From: Leishmania donovani
Taxonomy: Eukaryota > Euglenozoa > Kinetoplastea > Trypanosomatida > Trypanosomatidae
Direction: 5' to 3'
DNA: 64,000 nucleotides
Assembly: GCF_000227135.1 (NCBI RefSeq)
Contig: NC_018259.1
Location: forward strand, 807,592 to 871,591
Part shown: positions 1 through 9,233 of the stretch, in pieces
How positions within the stretch are numbered: position 1 is the stretch's first letter
Layout of the letters: each line of letters begins with the position of its first letter
Translations under genes and position numbers: made by a program
The notes under the pieces: model-generated
Told to the model about the DNA's origin: nothing
Seen by the model: the letters and a program-made list of their open reading frames with translations, nothing else
Database searches by the model: none

Positions 1-367
1 GGTGTGCGACGTGCAGACGCCATCATGCTCGAGCTGGACGAGGTACCCGCGGAGGGACACCTCTGTCCGCGCGCATCAGCGACGACTATCACGGTGCACT
101 CGCACGGGCGAGGCAAGCGTACACTTCGTTACAAGGAGGCCAAACAGAAAAGCGCCCTTGTGTAACGCGGGAAAGCGGGGGAGTGGATCATCGTTTGCCG
201 GTGGAACAAAGCACATGTTCCAATAATGAAAAAAAAAAAATGCAGCGCCGCAACGACGAGGCGGAGCATCCGACCCGTGTGTGCCTTCCCGTGGGTGTGT
301 GTGTTTTGCATCTGATTCATTCACACAAGTCTAAACCTTATCGAAAAGGACATGCGCAACGGCGTCC
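1..367 (-). other. 3' UTR / spacer downstream of ABC transporter gene
   Basis: No gene is supported here. The stretch lies after the stop codon of the ABC transporter on the transcribed strand and should be its 3' UTR or spacer. It holds an A-run at 229-240 on the plus strand and short unconnected frames without domain content. Confidence 0.6.
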
Positions 368-2599
368 TCACCGTGCCTCTGCTGCGCTCGCCGACAGGTC
401 GATAACTTTGTCCGCCACCTCCGCCACACGGCGATCGTGGGTCGAAATGAGAATCGTCTTGTGATGGGTGTCACGCAGCTCCTTGATAGTCTCCAGCAGC
501 ACCTCCACGGCGCTCCGGTCGAGTCCGGTGGTAGGTTCATCTAGGAGGACAAGCGAGTAGTCGTCCGTCCGCGCCAACATTCGAGCCAAGACAATGCGCT
601 GCAGCTGGCCACCGCTGAACTGCGGGTGGTCGACACTCTCGATGAAGGTGCTGAACGGGTTGCTCAGGAAGTCTGCGCAGCCGCTCTTAACCGCTGCGTC
701 CGTGACGCGCCGCTGCAGCTCCGCGAAAGTCGCTGCGGCAGTGGGCAACTGAGGAACGCCACTCGATGGCATCGTGGGTTTTAACGCACTTGCTTTAGCT
801 GTACCACTGCCAAAGCTGGATAGGCTGGTGAGCAAGATGTTTTCTGCCACCGTGCCGATAAAGATGGCGTGTTGCTGCTCCAATAGCACGGCGCGACGCT
901 GCGTGCGCACCGTGCCTGTGTGAGGCCGCACCAGACCACACAGAAGCCGCAGACAGGTGCTCTTCCCACAGCCACTGGGGCCGTAAAGGACCGTGATGCC
1001 TCCAACAAGAGCCGTCAAGCTCACCTGCGACACGCCGTTATTGTGCTGACTGCCCATGGCGGTGCTCAGCTGCTGCTCCCACGAGGCAACGGCGTCGCCT
1101 GCGCCAGCGGCGCCACCAACCTCGCTGAAGAAAGCCGGCACCGCTGGATACGAGAAGCTGACGTGGTCCAGAGCTACCTCTGCTGTGGGGGACTCCTGCA
1201 CGTCGACCACGGCCAACTCCAAGGCCGCGGTGCAGCCCTCTCCCGCGGTGCAGCCCTCTCCCGCGGTGCAGCCCTCTCCCGCGGTGCCCGCGAGCGGCTC
1301 CGAGTACCAGCGCAGCATCGCATCCAATGTCTTGAGGCGCCCGAGTGTGGCGCGCAGCTGGCTCACTGCGGACGAAAGCGACGCGAGCGTGTTTACAAAC
1401 GATTGGAAACACGCAAAGTACAAGATTGTGTGCCGCATGCCGAGCTGACCCTTCTGCTGGTAGTAATTCGACAGCCCAAGCGCCACGACCAGGATGAGGC
1501 GGGTGAGGCCGGAGCTGACGGCGGCGTAGCCGTGGATGCTGCGGTTTAGACCGTTTGTCAGCCGCCACAACTGCGCCGATCGGTCTGCCATGCGGTCCAG
1601 CACGAACTCGCTGCAACCGAAGACCAGCACGGTCTGACTACGCTGCAGGATGTTCGCGATGTACGCCTGCACGCTCGCCTCCTCTGCCGTGACGCGGCTG
1701 CCCTGGCGGTGCAACGAGATCCCTTGAAAAAAGAAGAGACACTGAATCCCCACCACCCCGACTAGAATGATCAGGGTGAGTTGGTAGGACAGGAAGAGCA
1801 TTACGGCAAAGAAGCCCACAATGTACATCACCTGCGAGAGCACGTTCGTGAGCAGCTCGCCGGTCGTGTCGCTCAAGGCCCGTCCACTGGCGGTGATGAG
1901 CTGCGCCAGCTTCACCGCGTTCACGATTGCGACGCGCTCGGGGTGCGGAGTATGAAGGATGCGGTGCACGCTATCCTTCGTCAAGGCATTTTGCGCTCCC
2001 GATCCCGCGTAGTACGCGGCAAGGTGAGCGAGCAGGGAAGTGAAGTGGTAGCATATGATCGCCACTGCCATGAGGAGGCAGCGGCAGAGAATCCCTTCGA
2101 CGTAGGGGGATAGCGACGCCGCAGGCTCTGCATCATCTCTGACGACGACGGCACTGCGAAGAAAGGCGAAGAGCATTGGAAGCAGCGGCTTGAAGATGCG
2201 CTCGCTGAGCGGACCAAGGCCTAGGAAGAAGAGCCGATCCCCTCCAGCTCCCGCGCCGTCTGCGGGCATCCCGAGTCCCGGCGCCGCCGTTGCTGCCTCC
2301 AGTGATGTGGCGCTAGAGCTCTCCACAGTGTGCGAGACACCGTCTATGGTCTTTGTGGTCGCCCTCATGCCGTATGATACTATCTCTTCGGCGAGGGCGG
2401 GAATCGAAATGCTCAGCAGCGTCGCACAAGCCATGAAGAGGCCGGACACGAGTATGACGCGCAGCTGGCATGTCATGTAGCTGTAGGCAAACCGCAGGAG
2501 CTGCAGCGTACCGACCGCCTCACTCTCCGAGGCCGTCGTTGGAGACGACAACACGCGTGCCGGTGGTGACCCTGACTCTGGGTGCTTCGCAGAGGACAT
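368..2599 (-). CDS. ABC half-transporter (TAP/MDR-like, ABCB-type layout)
   Basis: A 743-aa protein with one membrane domain followed by one nucleotide-binding domain, so a half-transporter expected to work as a dimer. Hydrophobic segments begin near residue 47 and recur to about residue 400. The ATPase domain has a complete set of motifs: Walker A GPSGCGKST at 540-548 (K546), signature SGGQLQ from 662, Walker B LVLLDEP with D687 and catalytic E688, and the H-loop at H721. It should therefore be an active ATPase. Substrate and membrane cannot be read from sequence; an intracellular membrane is as likely as the plasma membrane. The linker before the ATPase domain carries three GEGCTA repeats encoded by an 18-bp tandem repeat. 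The ATG at 2599 opens the longest frame. Family assignment is firm; orthology to a named ABCB member is not. Confidence 0.9.
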   Translation of the reverse strand: MSSAKHPESGSPPARVLSSPTTASESEAVGTLQLLRFAYSYMTCQLRVILVSGLFMACATLLSISIPALAEEIVSYGMRATTKTIDGVSHTVESSSATSLEAATAAPGLGMPADGAGAGGDRLFFLGLGPLSERIFKPLLPMLFAFLRSAVVVRDDAEPAASLSPYVEGILCRCLLMAVAIICYHFTSLLAHLAAYYAGSGAQNALTKDSVHRILHTPHPERVAIVNAVKLAQLITASGRALSDTTGELLTNVLSQVMYIVGFFAVMLFLSYQLTLIILVGVVGIQCLFFFQGISLHRQGSRVTAEEASVQAYIANILQRSQTVLVFGCSEFVLDRMADRSAQLWRLTNGLNRSIHGYAAVSSGLTRLILVVALGLSNYYQQKGQLGMRHTILYFACFQSFVNTLASLSSAVSQLRATLGRLKTLDAMLRWYSEPLAGTAGEGCTAGEGCTAGEGCTAALELAVVDVQESPTAEVALDHVSFSYPAVPAFFSEVGGAAGAGDAVASWEQQLSTAMGSQHNNGVSQVSLTALVGGITVLYGPSGCGKSTCLRLLCGLVRPHTGTVRTQRRAVLLEQQHAIFIGTVAENILLTSLSSFGSGTAKASALKPTMPSSGVPQLPTAAATFAELQRRVTDAAVKSGCADFLSNPFSTFIESVDHPQFSGGQLQRIVLARMLARTDDYSLVLLDEPTTGLDRSAVEVLLETIKELRDTHHKTILISTHDRRVAEVADKVIDLSASAAEAR
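1227..1280 (-). repeat. 18-bp tandem repeat, three units, inside the ABC transporter gene
   Basis: Three exact copies of gcggtgcagccctctccc (plus strand) run head to tail and keep the frame, encoding GEGCTA three times in the linker before the nucleotide-binding domain. The number of units is likely to vary between strains. Confidence 0.9.
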
Positions 2600-3899
2600 G
2601 GCAAAGAGCGCTGCACAGATAAAGCGGGTGTGGGTGCGGGTGCGTCATTGGATGTCAGTCTGCAGAGAGGCAGCAAGAGGATCAAGAACAGGAAAAGCAC
2701 AAAAGCAAAGGCGGCAAGGGAGTAAGCAGGGAGAAGGTGACTGGAGCGCATGTGCCAGTCCGTCAGAGGCATCTCGTTGGCCAGGCGGGCGCCGGGCGGC
2801 GGCGCAAACGCAAGGGAAGAGATGGTCCGCCAAAGCACGGTGAATCAGAAGGTTCTTGCTTACCCACCGATAAGTGTGAGCATCAGCGATGCTGCATGAT
2901 CGGGGGGGGGGGAGTATGCACGAGCACACAAAAAACGCACACACCAGAAAGCCCCATGACGACGTGCGTTGCTGTTCTTGTTTATTAGTTGCATGTCGTT
3001 GTCCTCATGCGCCCATGAATCTCTTCGTTGTCGCAGAGTCAGCCTATGCAAGACACGCACGTACAGCGTGGGGCGCTTTCTTCTTGCTAAAAGGGGCGCT
3101 GCGCGGCTGCTGCATGCGTGAAGCCCTCTTTTCTTGGAAAAATAAAGCATGACCCCCGAGTCCCGCGGGAGAGAAAGAGACACAGGCCGACACTTCCGAA
3201 GCGAGGAACGGCAACATTGCCACACACCTATCCACACGCGCACATGCACACATACACGCACGCCCATCAGGGGTATCAGAAGGTAAATAATGGTATCATG
3301 ATCACGAAGTGAGTCAATCGCAAATTGCTATGTCGATGTCAACGCATCATACCCTGTGCATCGTGCGTATTGTGTGCCTGTCTGTTTGCGCGTGTGTGCC
3401 TTGCACAAGAGACGCCAGACATTCAGCTGCATTCCTTTGCGGCATTGATCTGCCATATGGGCACAGCAAGCACGTCGAACAGGGTGCGCCGCCTCTCCAG
3501 CACCACGACCACAAAACTCGACCTTCCACCCTGGCGCAAGCCGGCTCATATGTCATCGTAGCCGTCGTCTACTAGTAGGCGATAAAGCAATGCGAAGAGG
3601 CCTCAGAGAACTGAGGCCGCTCCTCTCGCGTCACCATCCTGTCCTCTGCATGCTCTCCTCCCATCTTTCATCCACGCGAAAGGGCATTCTCAAGAGCCGC
3701 TAGAGGTGAAACGTCCGCAGACGATGCAAAAACCAGTGCGCAGGCGTACACCACCGAGACACAAACACAGACACATCGCGCGTACTCAGAATATAGGCAG
3801 GTGAGAGCTTCCCTCTCCTTTGCCAGCGTGCGTGAGAGAGGCGGGAGAGAGATGGAAGAAGCGGGAGAGTGAGTTGCTCCGAGGTCCTTAGCGAGTCCG

Positions 3900-4506
3900 C
3901 CCCATTCGTCCAAGCCCATTCGACTGCTGAAGTGTGTTCAGCTGCGCCGCGGACACGGAGGCCATGCCAGCGCGAATAGAGAGCGTCCTCTTGTACAAGA
4001 GCGCAGATGCGCGTATACGATGTGTTTGCTTGTCCTGGCGAGGCTTCCGTGCCACCTGCCCTTCTATCTTCCTGTCCCACCGGGTGGAGACGTGAAGGGG
4101 AAAGTCGGGATGGGAGGTGGGACGTACTATAAAGACATAAACCGTAGAAGTGANNNNNNNNNNNNNNNNNNNNNNNNNNNNNNNNNNNNNNNNNNNNNNN
4201 NNNNNNNNNNNNNNNNNNNNNNNNNNNNNNNNNNNNNNNNNNNNNNNNNNNNCCCCATTCGTCCAAGCCCATTCGACTGCTGAAGTGTGTTCAGCTGCGC
4301 CGCGGACACGGAGGCCATGCCAGCGCGAATAGAGAGCGTCCTCTTGTACAAGAGCGCAGATGCGCGTATACGATGTGTTTGCTTGTCCTGGCGAGGCTTC
4401 CGTGCCACCTGCCCTTCTATCTTCCTGTCCCACCGGGTGGAGACGTGAAGGGGAAAGTCGGGATGGGAGGTGGGACGTACTATAAAGACATAAACCGTAG
4501 AAGTGA
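3900..4506. repeat. 254-bp exact direct duplication flanking an N gap
   Basis: 3900-4153 and 4253-4506 are the same 254 bases, separated only by the 99 Ns at 4154-4252. The left copy stops exactly where the gap starts and the right copy continues into unique sequence. This is the pattern of two overlapping contig ends that were scaffolded without merging. A real tandem duplication is possible but less likely. Confidence 0.85.
4154..4252. other. Assembly gap, 99 N
   Basis: Run of 99 N. The same size recurs at four other gaps, so it is probably a placeholder and not a measured length. Confidence 0.95.
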
Positions 4507-5389
4507 CGGGCGAGAAGGCACCATAACGGCAGCGGGGCCCATGCGCAGCGAAGACGGAAACTGGAAGCAGCCCTGGTAGGTGGCATAGAGTCATGGCTTC
4601 CACTGGACAAATAAAGCTCGATCGTTACTCCCCTCCCTTCCCCGTCGAAGCGCGCTGTCGTGTCCGGAGAACAGCGCGCGATGATAAACACAACAGAGCA
4701 ACCACAGGGGGGGGGGGCAACTCCTCACGTTGGCTCCCCACCATCCGACAGGGGTCAGCGCCATCGCTGGCCGGCCTACGAGAGCAGAGGTGGTCGTGAT
4801 GAGGAGAGAGAGGTGGCGCAAGCTCCTTTCCCGCATACACTGTCCAAGGCACGACTACAACATAGTATAGGAGGTGCTCGCACCCATTCTAGTACACGTG
4901 CACAATACCAACACAGACAGACACGCAAAGAAAAAAAAAACAAGCGGCAAGCATAGGAGCGGAAGAAAGAAACCAGAGCGCTGCAACACACCAGCGCGAT
5001 CTCAGGAAGGCGGCGCTGAAATACACAGATGAGTGACGAGATCGCGACACATGAAGCGCTGACAAAGATCCCGTGTGCGTTCCGCTCCACCCAGTGCACC
5101 TGCACATGCACATCTCCGCACGTTTGCGTGTGCCTGTCTGTGCACTACCCGAAGCAAAGAAACGTGGATGCATAAGCTGCGGTGCGGCACAAAACACCGG
5201 ATAGACTGGGGGAGAGAGATCGCAGCACCAATCAGACGCTCACTCCAGTGCGGCATAAAGACAAGGAGAGGGAGACACAACACATCGCCACATTACGCAG
5301 AGAAGAGGGGCGCAAGTCGGCAAGCATCAAGGAAAGCTTTTTGCCTCCAACGCGGCTCCATGTCTCCCAGATAAAGCATCGGCTAAGCG

Positions 5390-6206
5390 CCAACCTATCC
5401 CTGGCCCGTCACAGGCACCGCATCGCCTGGTGCGAAGCAGCGTGAGACACACGTGCTACAGCAATGCGCCGACTCAGCCATCTGAGCATGGCCTCTGCCT
5501 CAAACTCTACCCACCACGGCCGCCTCGCAGGCCGACTCGCAGGCCGCTCCCCCATCATGCCGGTCGCCGCACGGTGTGTGTCCACCATCAGGGATGGTAC
5601 TCGGGCTCCCCACACCAGTGGGCAGTTAGGGCCGGGCGTGGGATGCGTTGGAGCCGCGATGACACTCTGCCTAATCATATGGGTTAGTGCAAGNNNNNNN
5701 NNNNNNNNNNNNNNNNNNNNNNNNNNNNNNNNNNNNNNNNNNNNNNNNNNNNNNNNNNNNNNNNNNNNNNNNNNNNNNNNNNNNNNNNNNNNCCTCTGCC
5801 TCAAACTCTACCCACCACGGCCGCCTCGCAGGCCGACTCGCAGGCCGCTCCCCCATCATGCCGGTCGCCGCACGGTGTGTGTCCACCATCAGGGATGGTA
5901 CTCGGGCTCCCCACACCAGTGGGCAGTTAGGGCCGGGCGTGGGATGCGTTGGAGCCGCGATGACACTCTGCCTAATCATATGGGTTAGTGCAAGCGGGCG
6001 CACCGTCGCAGAGCGCTCTGACGCGGCGCCGTGCAGAGCCTGGCCGTCCACATCAGTCGCGATGCATCGCTCTGGCCTTCCCCCACGCCGTAGGCACTCA
6101 GCCCTGTCACCACCAGAGGTGGCTGTGCATCGGAAGGGGATAGGGAGGCTGCCTGGCTTCACCACACGGAGTGTGGCTAGTGAAACCTGAGATACCACAC
6201 ACTGGG
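5390..6206 (-). mobile_element. SIDER-like interspersed retroposon, copy 1 (interrupted by N gap)
   Basis: This block, read on the minus strand, matches 25341-25856 read on the plus strand almost base for base. I see about five differences over ~510 bp, after allowing for a 202-bp segment duplicated across the gap (5492-5693 equals 5793-5994). It has no open frame of its own, is about the size of Leishmania SIDER elements, and sits in the 3' region of the PPAT transcript, where SIDERs usually occur. The link to SIDER2 is from recollection of the family's general sequence and was not checked by alignment; that the block is an interspersed repeat is directly visible. Confidence 0.6.
5694..5792. 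other. Assembly gap, 99 N, inside the SIDER-like element
   Basis: The 202 bases before the gap (5492-5693) are repeated exactly after it (5793-5994), so the true element is probably a single copy of about 510 bp. Confidence 0.95.
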
Positions 6207-6685
6207 AGGTGTCTCTCGTTATGAGGGGTTTCAACACAAAAAGAAGGGCTAGCGAGCGAAGGGCGGAAAAGCCCGCTCACGCAACAAGGCCAAGACGAAA
6301 CCAAAAGAAAGGAGAGGAAACAAGACGGGTTTTGGTCAGCAAGCTCGACATGCAAACGCGCACACCTGGACACACACTGCAAGCAAGTTTTCTTTCTTTG
6401 AGCGATTCGTGCGGCCTCCACCTTCCCCCCCCCCCCTCCATTTCCATCTCGGGTGCTTTCAGTCCTTCTGTTTCATGGAGCCTAACAGATGGCGCTCTGA
6501 ACGCCTCATCTGCTTTACCCCTTCGTTTTCCGTCTCTGGATCAAGCCCCACCGTTTTCTCTCTCCCACTTCTTGATTCTTGGGTAGGCGTCGAACAAAGT
6601 CGCTTCTAACCACNNNNNNNNNNNNNNNNNNNNNNNNNNNNTCTCCCTTCCCTGTCCCGCGCACCCGCCCCTTTCGCCCACAACC
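6207..6685 (-). other. PPAT proximal 3' UTR with C-run and 28-N gap
   Basis: No gene is seen. On the plus strand there is a C-run at about 6425-6436, a pyrimidine-rich stretch, and a 28-N gap at 6614-6641, the only gap here that is not 99 bases. Confidence 0.6.
6614..6641. other. Assembly gap, 28 N
   Basis: Run of 28 N between pyrimidine-rich flanks. Unlike the other gaps it has no flanking duplication and may be a size-estimated gap or masked low-quality bases. Confidence 0.95.
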
Positions 6686-7687
6686 TTAATCCGCCTGCGT
6701 CTGGCGCTCCCGCAGGGCGGTGGAGCTGATCAACTCGCCGGTGGGCGATTCCACCAGCGGAATCGAAATTCCTACCATCGGGGCCAAGCCGCCGTTTGCG
6801 GAGCGCATCTCATTGATGAGGCCGAGCGACTTCGCCGTCTCCGGCGATACCACCAGCGCCTCGACGTCGGGGATGCTCTTTGTGCCCCCGCTTATCTCTG
6901 AGATGGGTTCCAGCTCCAGCTCCAGGTCCGGCCGCATCTTCTGCAGGAACTGTGCCACGTTCTCCATGCGCAGCTCGATCGATTGCAGTGACTCTGCAAA
7001 CTTCTTCCGTGTCAAGAGTGACGCATCCGTCACACCAACGCGCAACTTCTGTATCGCGTGCAGCGCGGCAGTAGAAAGAAGAACCTTGTGACCGGAGTGA
7101 AAGTGGTCAAATGTGCCGCCGACAGCGACGTACTTGTAGTGCGGCTTAAAACCCTCCGCATCGCGCATGAAGGCCTTGTCCACCAACTTCCACTCCCGCA
7201 GTACTGCCGCCGCATCGTCGTACAGCTCGATGACATCGCTACCGCCGCGCTGCACTCCGTCGAACTGCTGCTGCTGTTTCGAGCGCGCAGAGGGCGAGGG
7301 GGAGGCTGCAGGCGCGTGAGTTTCTTCCTTGCTTGCTGTGCCGCACGTCGCCGCCTCTGCTGTGCGAATGACGGGAATGATACTAATGGAGAGCTGAGGA
7401 CATACCTCGAGAGCTGCACTGTACAGGTGCACACTATGCTCGAGGAAGGTGCTGCGGTGCTGATTGTCGATGGCAAGATACACGTCGACGCCGCCGCTGT
7501 AGCCGCACTGCAGCTCTGTGCTAGAGCAGCGGTATTTGATCGGCTCTGACGCCGCCGAGACGCTGCCCGCCGCTGTCGCAGCTTTGGTTGCGATCGGCGT
7601 CAGCACCGAGCGAGTCAGGTACGCAGCTAGCGACTTTGCATTTGCATCCTTTCCACGAGAAGTAGAAAGAAGCACCAAAGGCGTCAT
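6686..7687 (-). CDS. Phosphopantetheine adenylyltransferase, eukaryotic/archaeal CoaD type
   Basis: A 333-aa protein whose C-terminal half is a nucleotidyltransferase domain of the PPAT type. The nucleotide-binding motif GGTFDHFHSGHK is at 190-201, with the HxGH pair H197 and H200, and the second conserved motif ISSTALR is at 320-326. In this family the enzyme adenylates 4'-phosphopantetheine to dephospho-CoA, the penultimate step of CoA synthesis. In human COASY this domain is fused to dephospho-CoA kinase; here no P-loop kinase follows and the protein ends just after the ISSTALR motif, so it is monofunctional. The first ~180 residues are a divergent domain or linker that I do not recognise, with a low-complexity serine/glutamine stretch near 140-155. 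A good trans-splice acceptor lies ~108 bases upstream of the ATG, supporting this start. Confidence 0.85.
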   Translation of the reverse strand: MTPLVLLSTSRGKDANAKSLAAYLTRSVLTPIATKAATAAGSVSAASEPIKYRCSSTELQCGYSGGVDVYLAIDNQHRSTFLEHSVHLYSAALEVCPQLSISIIPVIRTAEAATCGTASKEETHAPAASPSPSARSKQQQQFDGVQRGGSDVIELYDDAAAVLREWKLVDKAFMRDAEGFKPHYKYVAVGGTFDHFHSGHKVLLSTAALHAIQKLRVGVTDASLLTRKKFAESLQSIELRMENVAQFLQKMRPDLELELEPISEISGGTKSIPDVEALVVSPETAKSLGLINEMRSANGGLAPMVGISIPLVESPTGELISSTALRERQTQAD

Positions 7688-9233
7688 TATTCACAGACTT
7701 TGGCAGACGAGTGCTCGCAGGTCGTGGTTCGTTGCGTGCAAGGCTGTAGCAAAACCCGTACAAGCAGCCTCTTTAAAGAAGCCACTTGAAAATGCTGCAC
7801 GAAAAAAAAACAAGGGCAAAAAAACTGCGTACGAGTCTGGCCTGATGCTGGCTGTGGGCACTCCAACTTTCACCTGCTGATGCCGTGAAGCGGCAAGCAC
7901 GAACGCACAAGCGGGTAAGTCGTGCTGTGCTTAAAGCGCAACAATGGTGTGTGTTTGTGTGTATGCGAAAATCCGCGAGAAGTTATATGTTCAGTATGGT
8001 GGGTGCTTTTCATAGGCAGGCGTATGCGTTTTTTGCCGCGGGCTTCTTCACTTGATGGTTATGTTCTCCGTCGTCGGCTATCGACGAGTAGAAAAGTGCT
8101 ACAGAGCTCTTGCGTGGCTCTGTGTGTATTTGCATGTTTGTGCGTGTATGCATTGCCATGTGTTCCGGGCGAGGTCGGGGGTGTTGTCCGACAGGTGGCG
8201 TGCAGGCAGAAAAAGTGAACAACAGCCACGCAGAGAGATGGGGAGGAGTAGCAAGCGGAGAGTGCGCACGCTAGAAGAACAGAGAAAAACGAGGTGGTGC
8301 TTCAAAGAGTGCATCACAGCGTCACTGAAAGCGGTGAAACATCTGCACGAGCCGGCGAAACACGGACACCGAATGAGAGATGCCGGGAAGGTGGTTCTCA
8401 TGGCCTCCACAAGCTCTGTTTTATCGGCTCGCCTTGTCACACTCGGCACTGCACCAGCGCCCATGCGGCGTCTTATTGTTCCAATGCGAAGCAATAAACC
8501 GCATTCAGGCCGCACCGCGACTTTGCCTGGGTCCTTCTTGTTGCTCTTCAGCGCGTCCACTCTCTGCCCTCAAAGGTGAGTCAAACGTCACTCGGCCCGG
8601 CGTGTCACAGGCCCATCACACAGCACATGGCAGTGATGAACGCGCGCGGGGGCAACCTCCTCCGCGTGCTTCCTCAACGCCATCCCGGAGCCTGGAAAAC
8701 GGCAATCAAAGAAACACGCGGTGTATCACACGCCGTGGGCACCACGAGCCCGCCGACGATGCGTCCATCTGCCGTTTTTGCCACCACGCACAGCGATCAA
8801 AAATGTTGTTGTCAGGGACGGTCGATTCTTGACGTTTTTGGCCTTCCAATAAAAAGCAAAGAATAGGTAAAGCCGCTCCGCAGAGCCCCCTCAGCCCCTC
8901 TGCCAGCACGGCGGCACACTTGCGCTCTGCCGTGTTGCCCATTTTACGGTCGTTCCGATTGTTTTTTTTTTCGTTGTGCCTCCTTGGGCCGGAGGTGTGT
9001 GCAGCAGCTTTGATGCGTGCGCGTGTCGTGCAAGAGAGCCGCTCCCCCCTTCTAGCCCGATATGTCAACGCACATCGGTTTTGATTCAGTATGTGTGAAG
9101 AGGTCGCCGCACACGCTCCCAACCACAACGGCAGAGCCACACGTGAGATCGCCACTATCATCGCCTCAGCGGCATGCACAGACACCTACACAAGCACATG
9201 CACGTGCTCCCCCTCGCTTGCAAACCCATGGTA
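7688..9233 (-). other. Intergenic spacer between ADAT3 and PPAT genes
   Basis: No gene is supported. The part next to 7688 is the PPAT leader; the rest is ADAT3 3' UTR. A 153-codon frame at 8099-8560 on the minus strand is serine/arginine/cysteine-rich with no domain and looks like chance coding in GC-rich UTR. An A/T run lies at 8960-8971. Confidence 0.55.
7795..7796 (-). promoter_or_regulatory. Predicted spliced-leader acceptor AG for PPAT
   Basis: On the transcribed strand two T-runs (complement of the A-runs at about 7801-7824) are followed by gtgcAG. This gives a leader of about 107 nt before the ATG at 7687. Confidence 0.5.

Larger units (their letters stand above)
2600..5389 (-). other. 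Intergenic spacer between PPAT and ABC transporter genes
   Basis: No coding gene is supported. On the transcribed strand this is the distal 3' region of the PPAT gene and the 5' leader of the ABC gene. It contains G-runs on the plus strand at 2902-2912 and 4707-4717, purine-rich blocks that read as polypyrimidine on the transcribed strand, and a 99-N gap at 4154-4252 with a 254-bp direct duplication on either side. Frames that cross the Ns are not meaningful. Confidence 0.6.

Noticed and set aside
920..1549. 209-codon plus-strand frame
   Set aside because: It lies fully antisense to the ABC transporter and contains the repeat-derived RGAALS motif; a shadow of the real gene.
8099..8560. 153-codon minus-strand frame in the ADAT3 3' spacer
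   Set aside because: No domain or splice-signal support; its Ser/Arg/Cys-rich tail looks like chance coding. It would need expression data to be kept.
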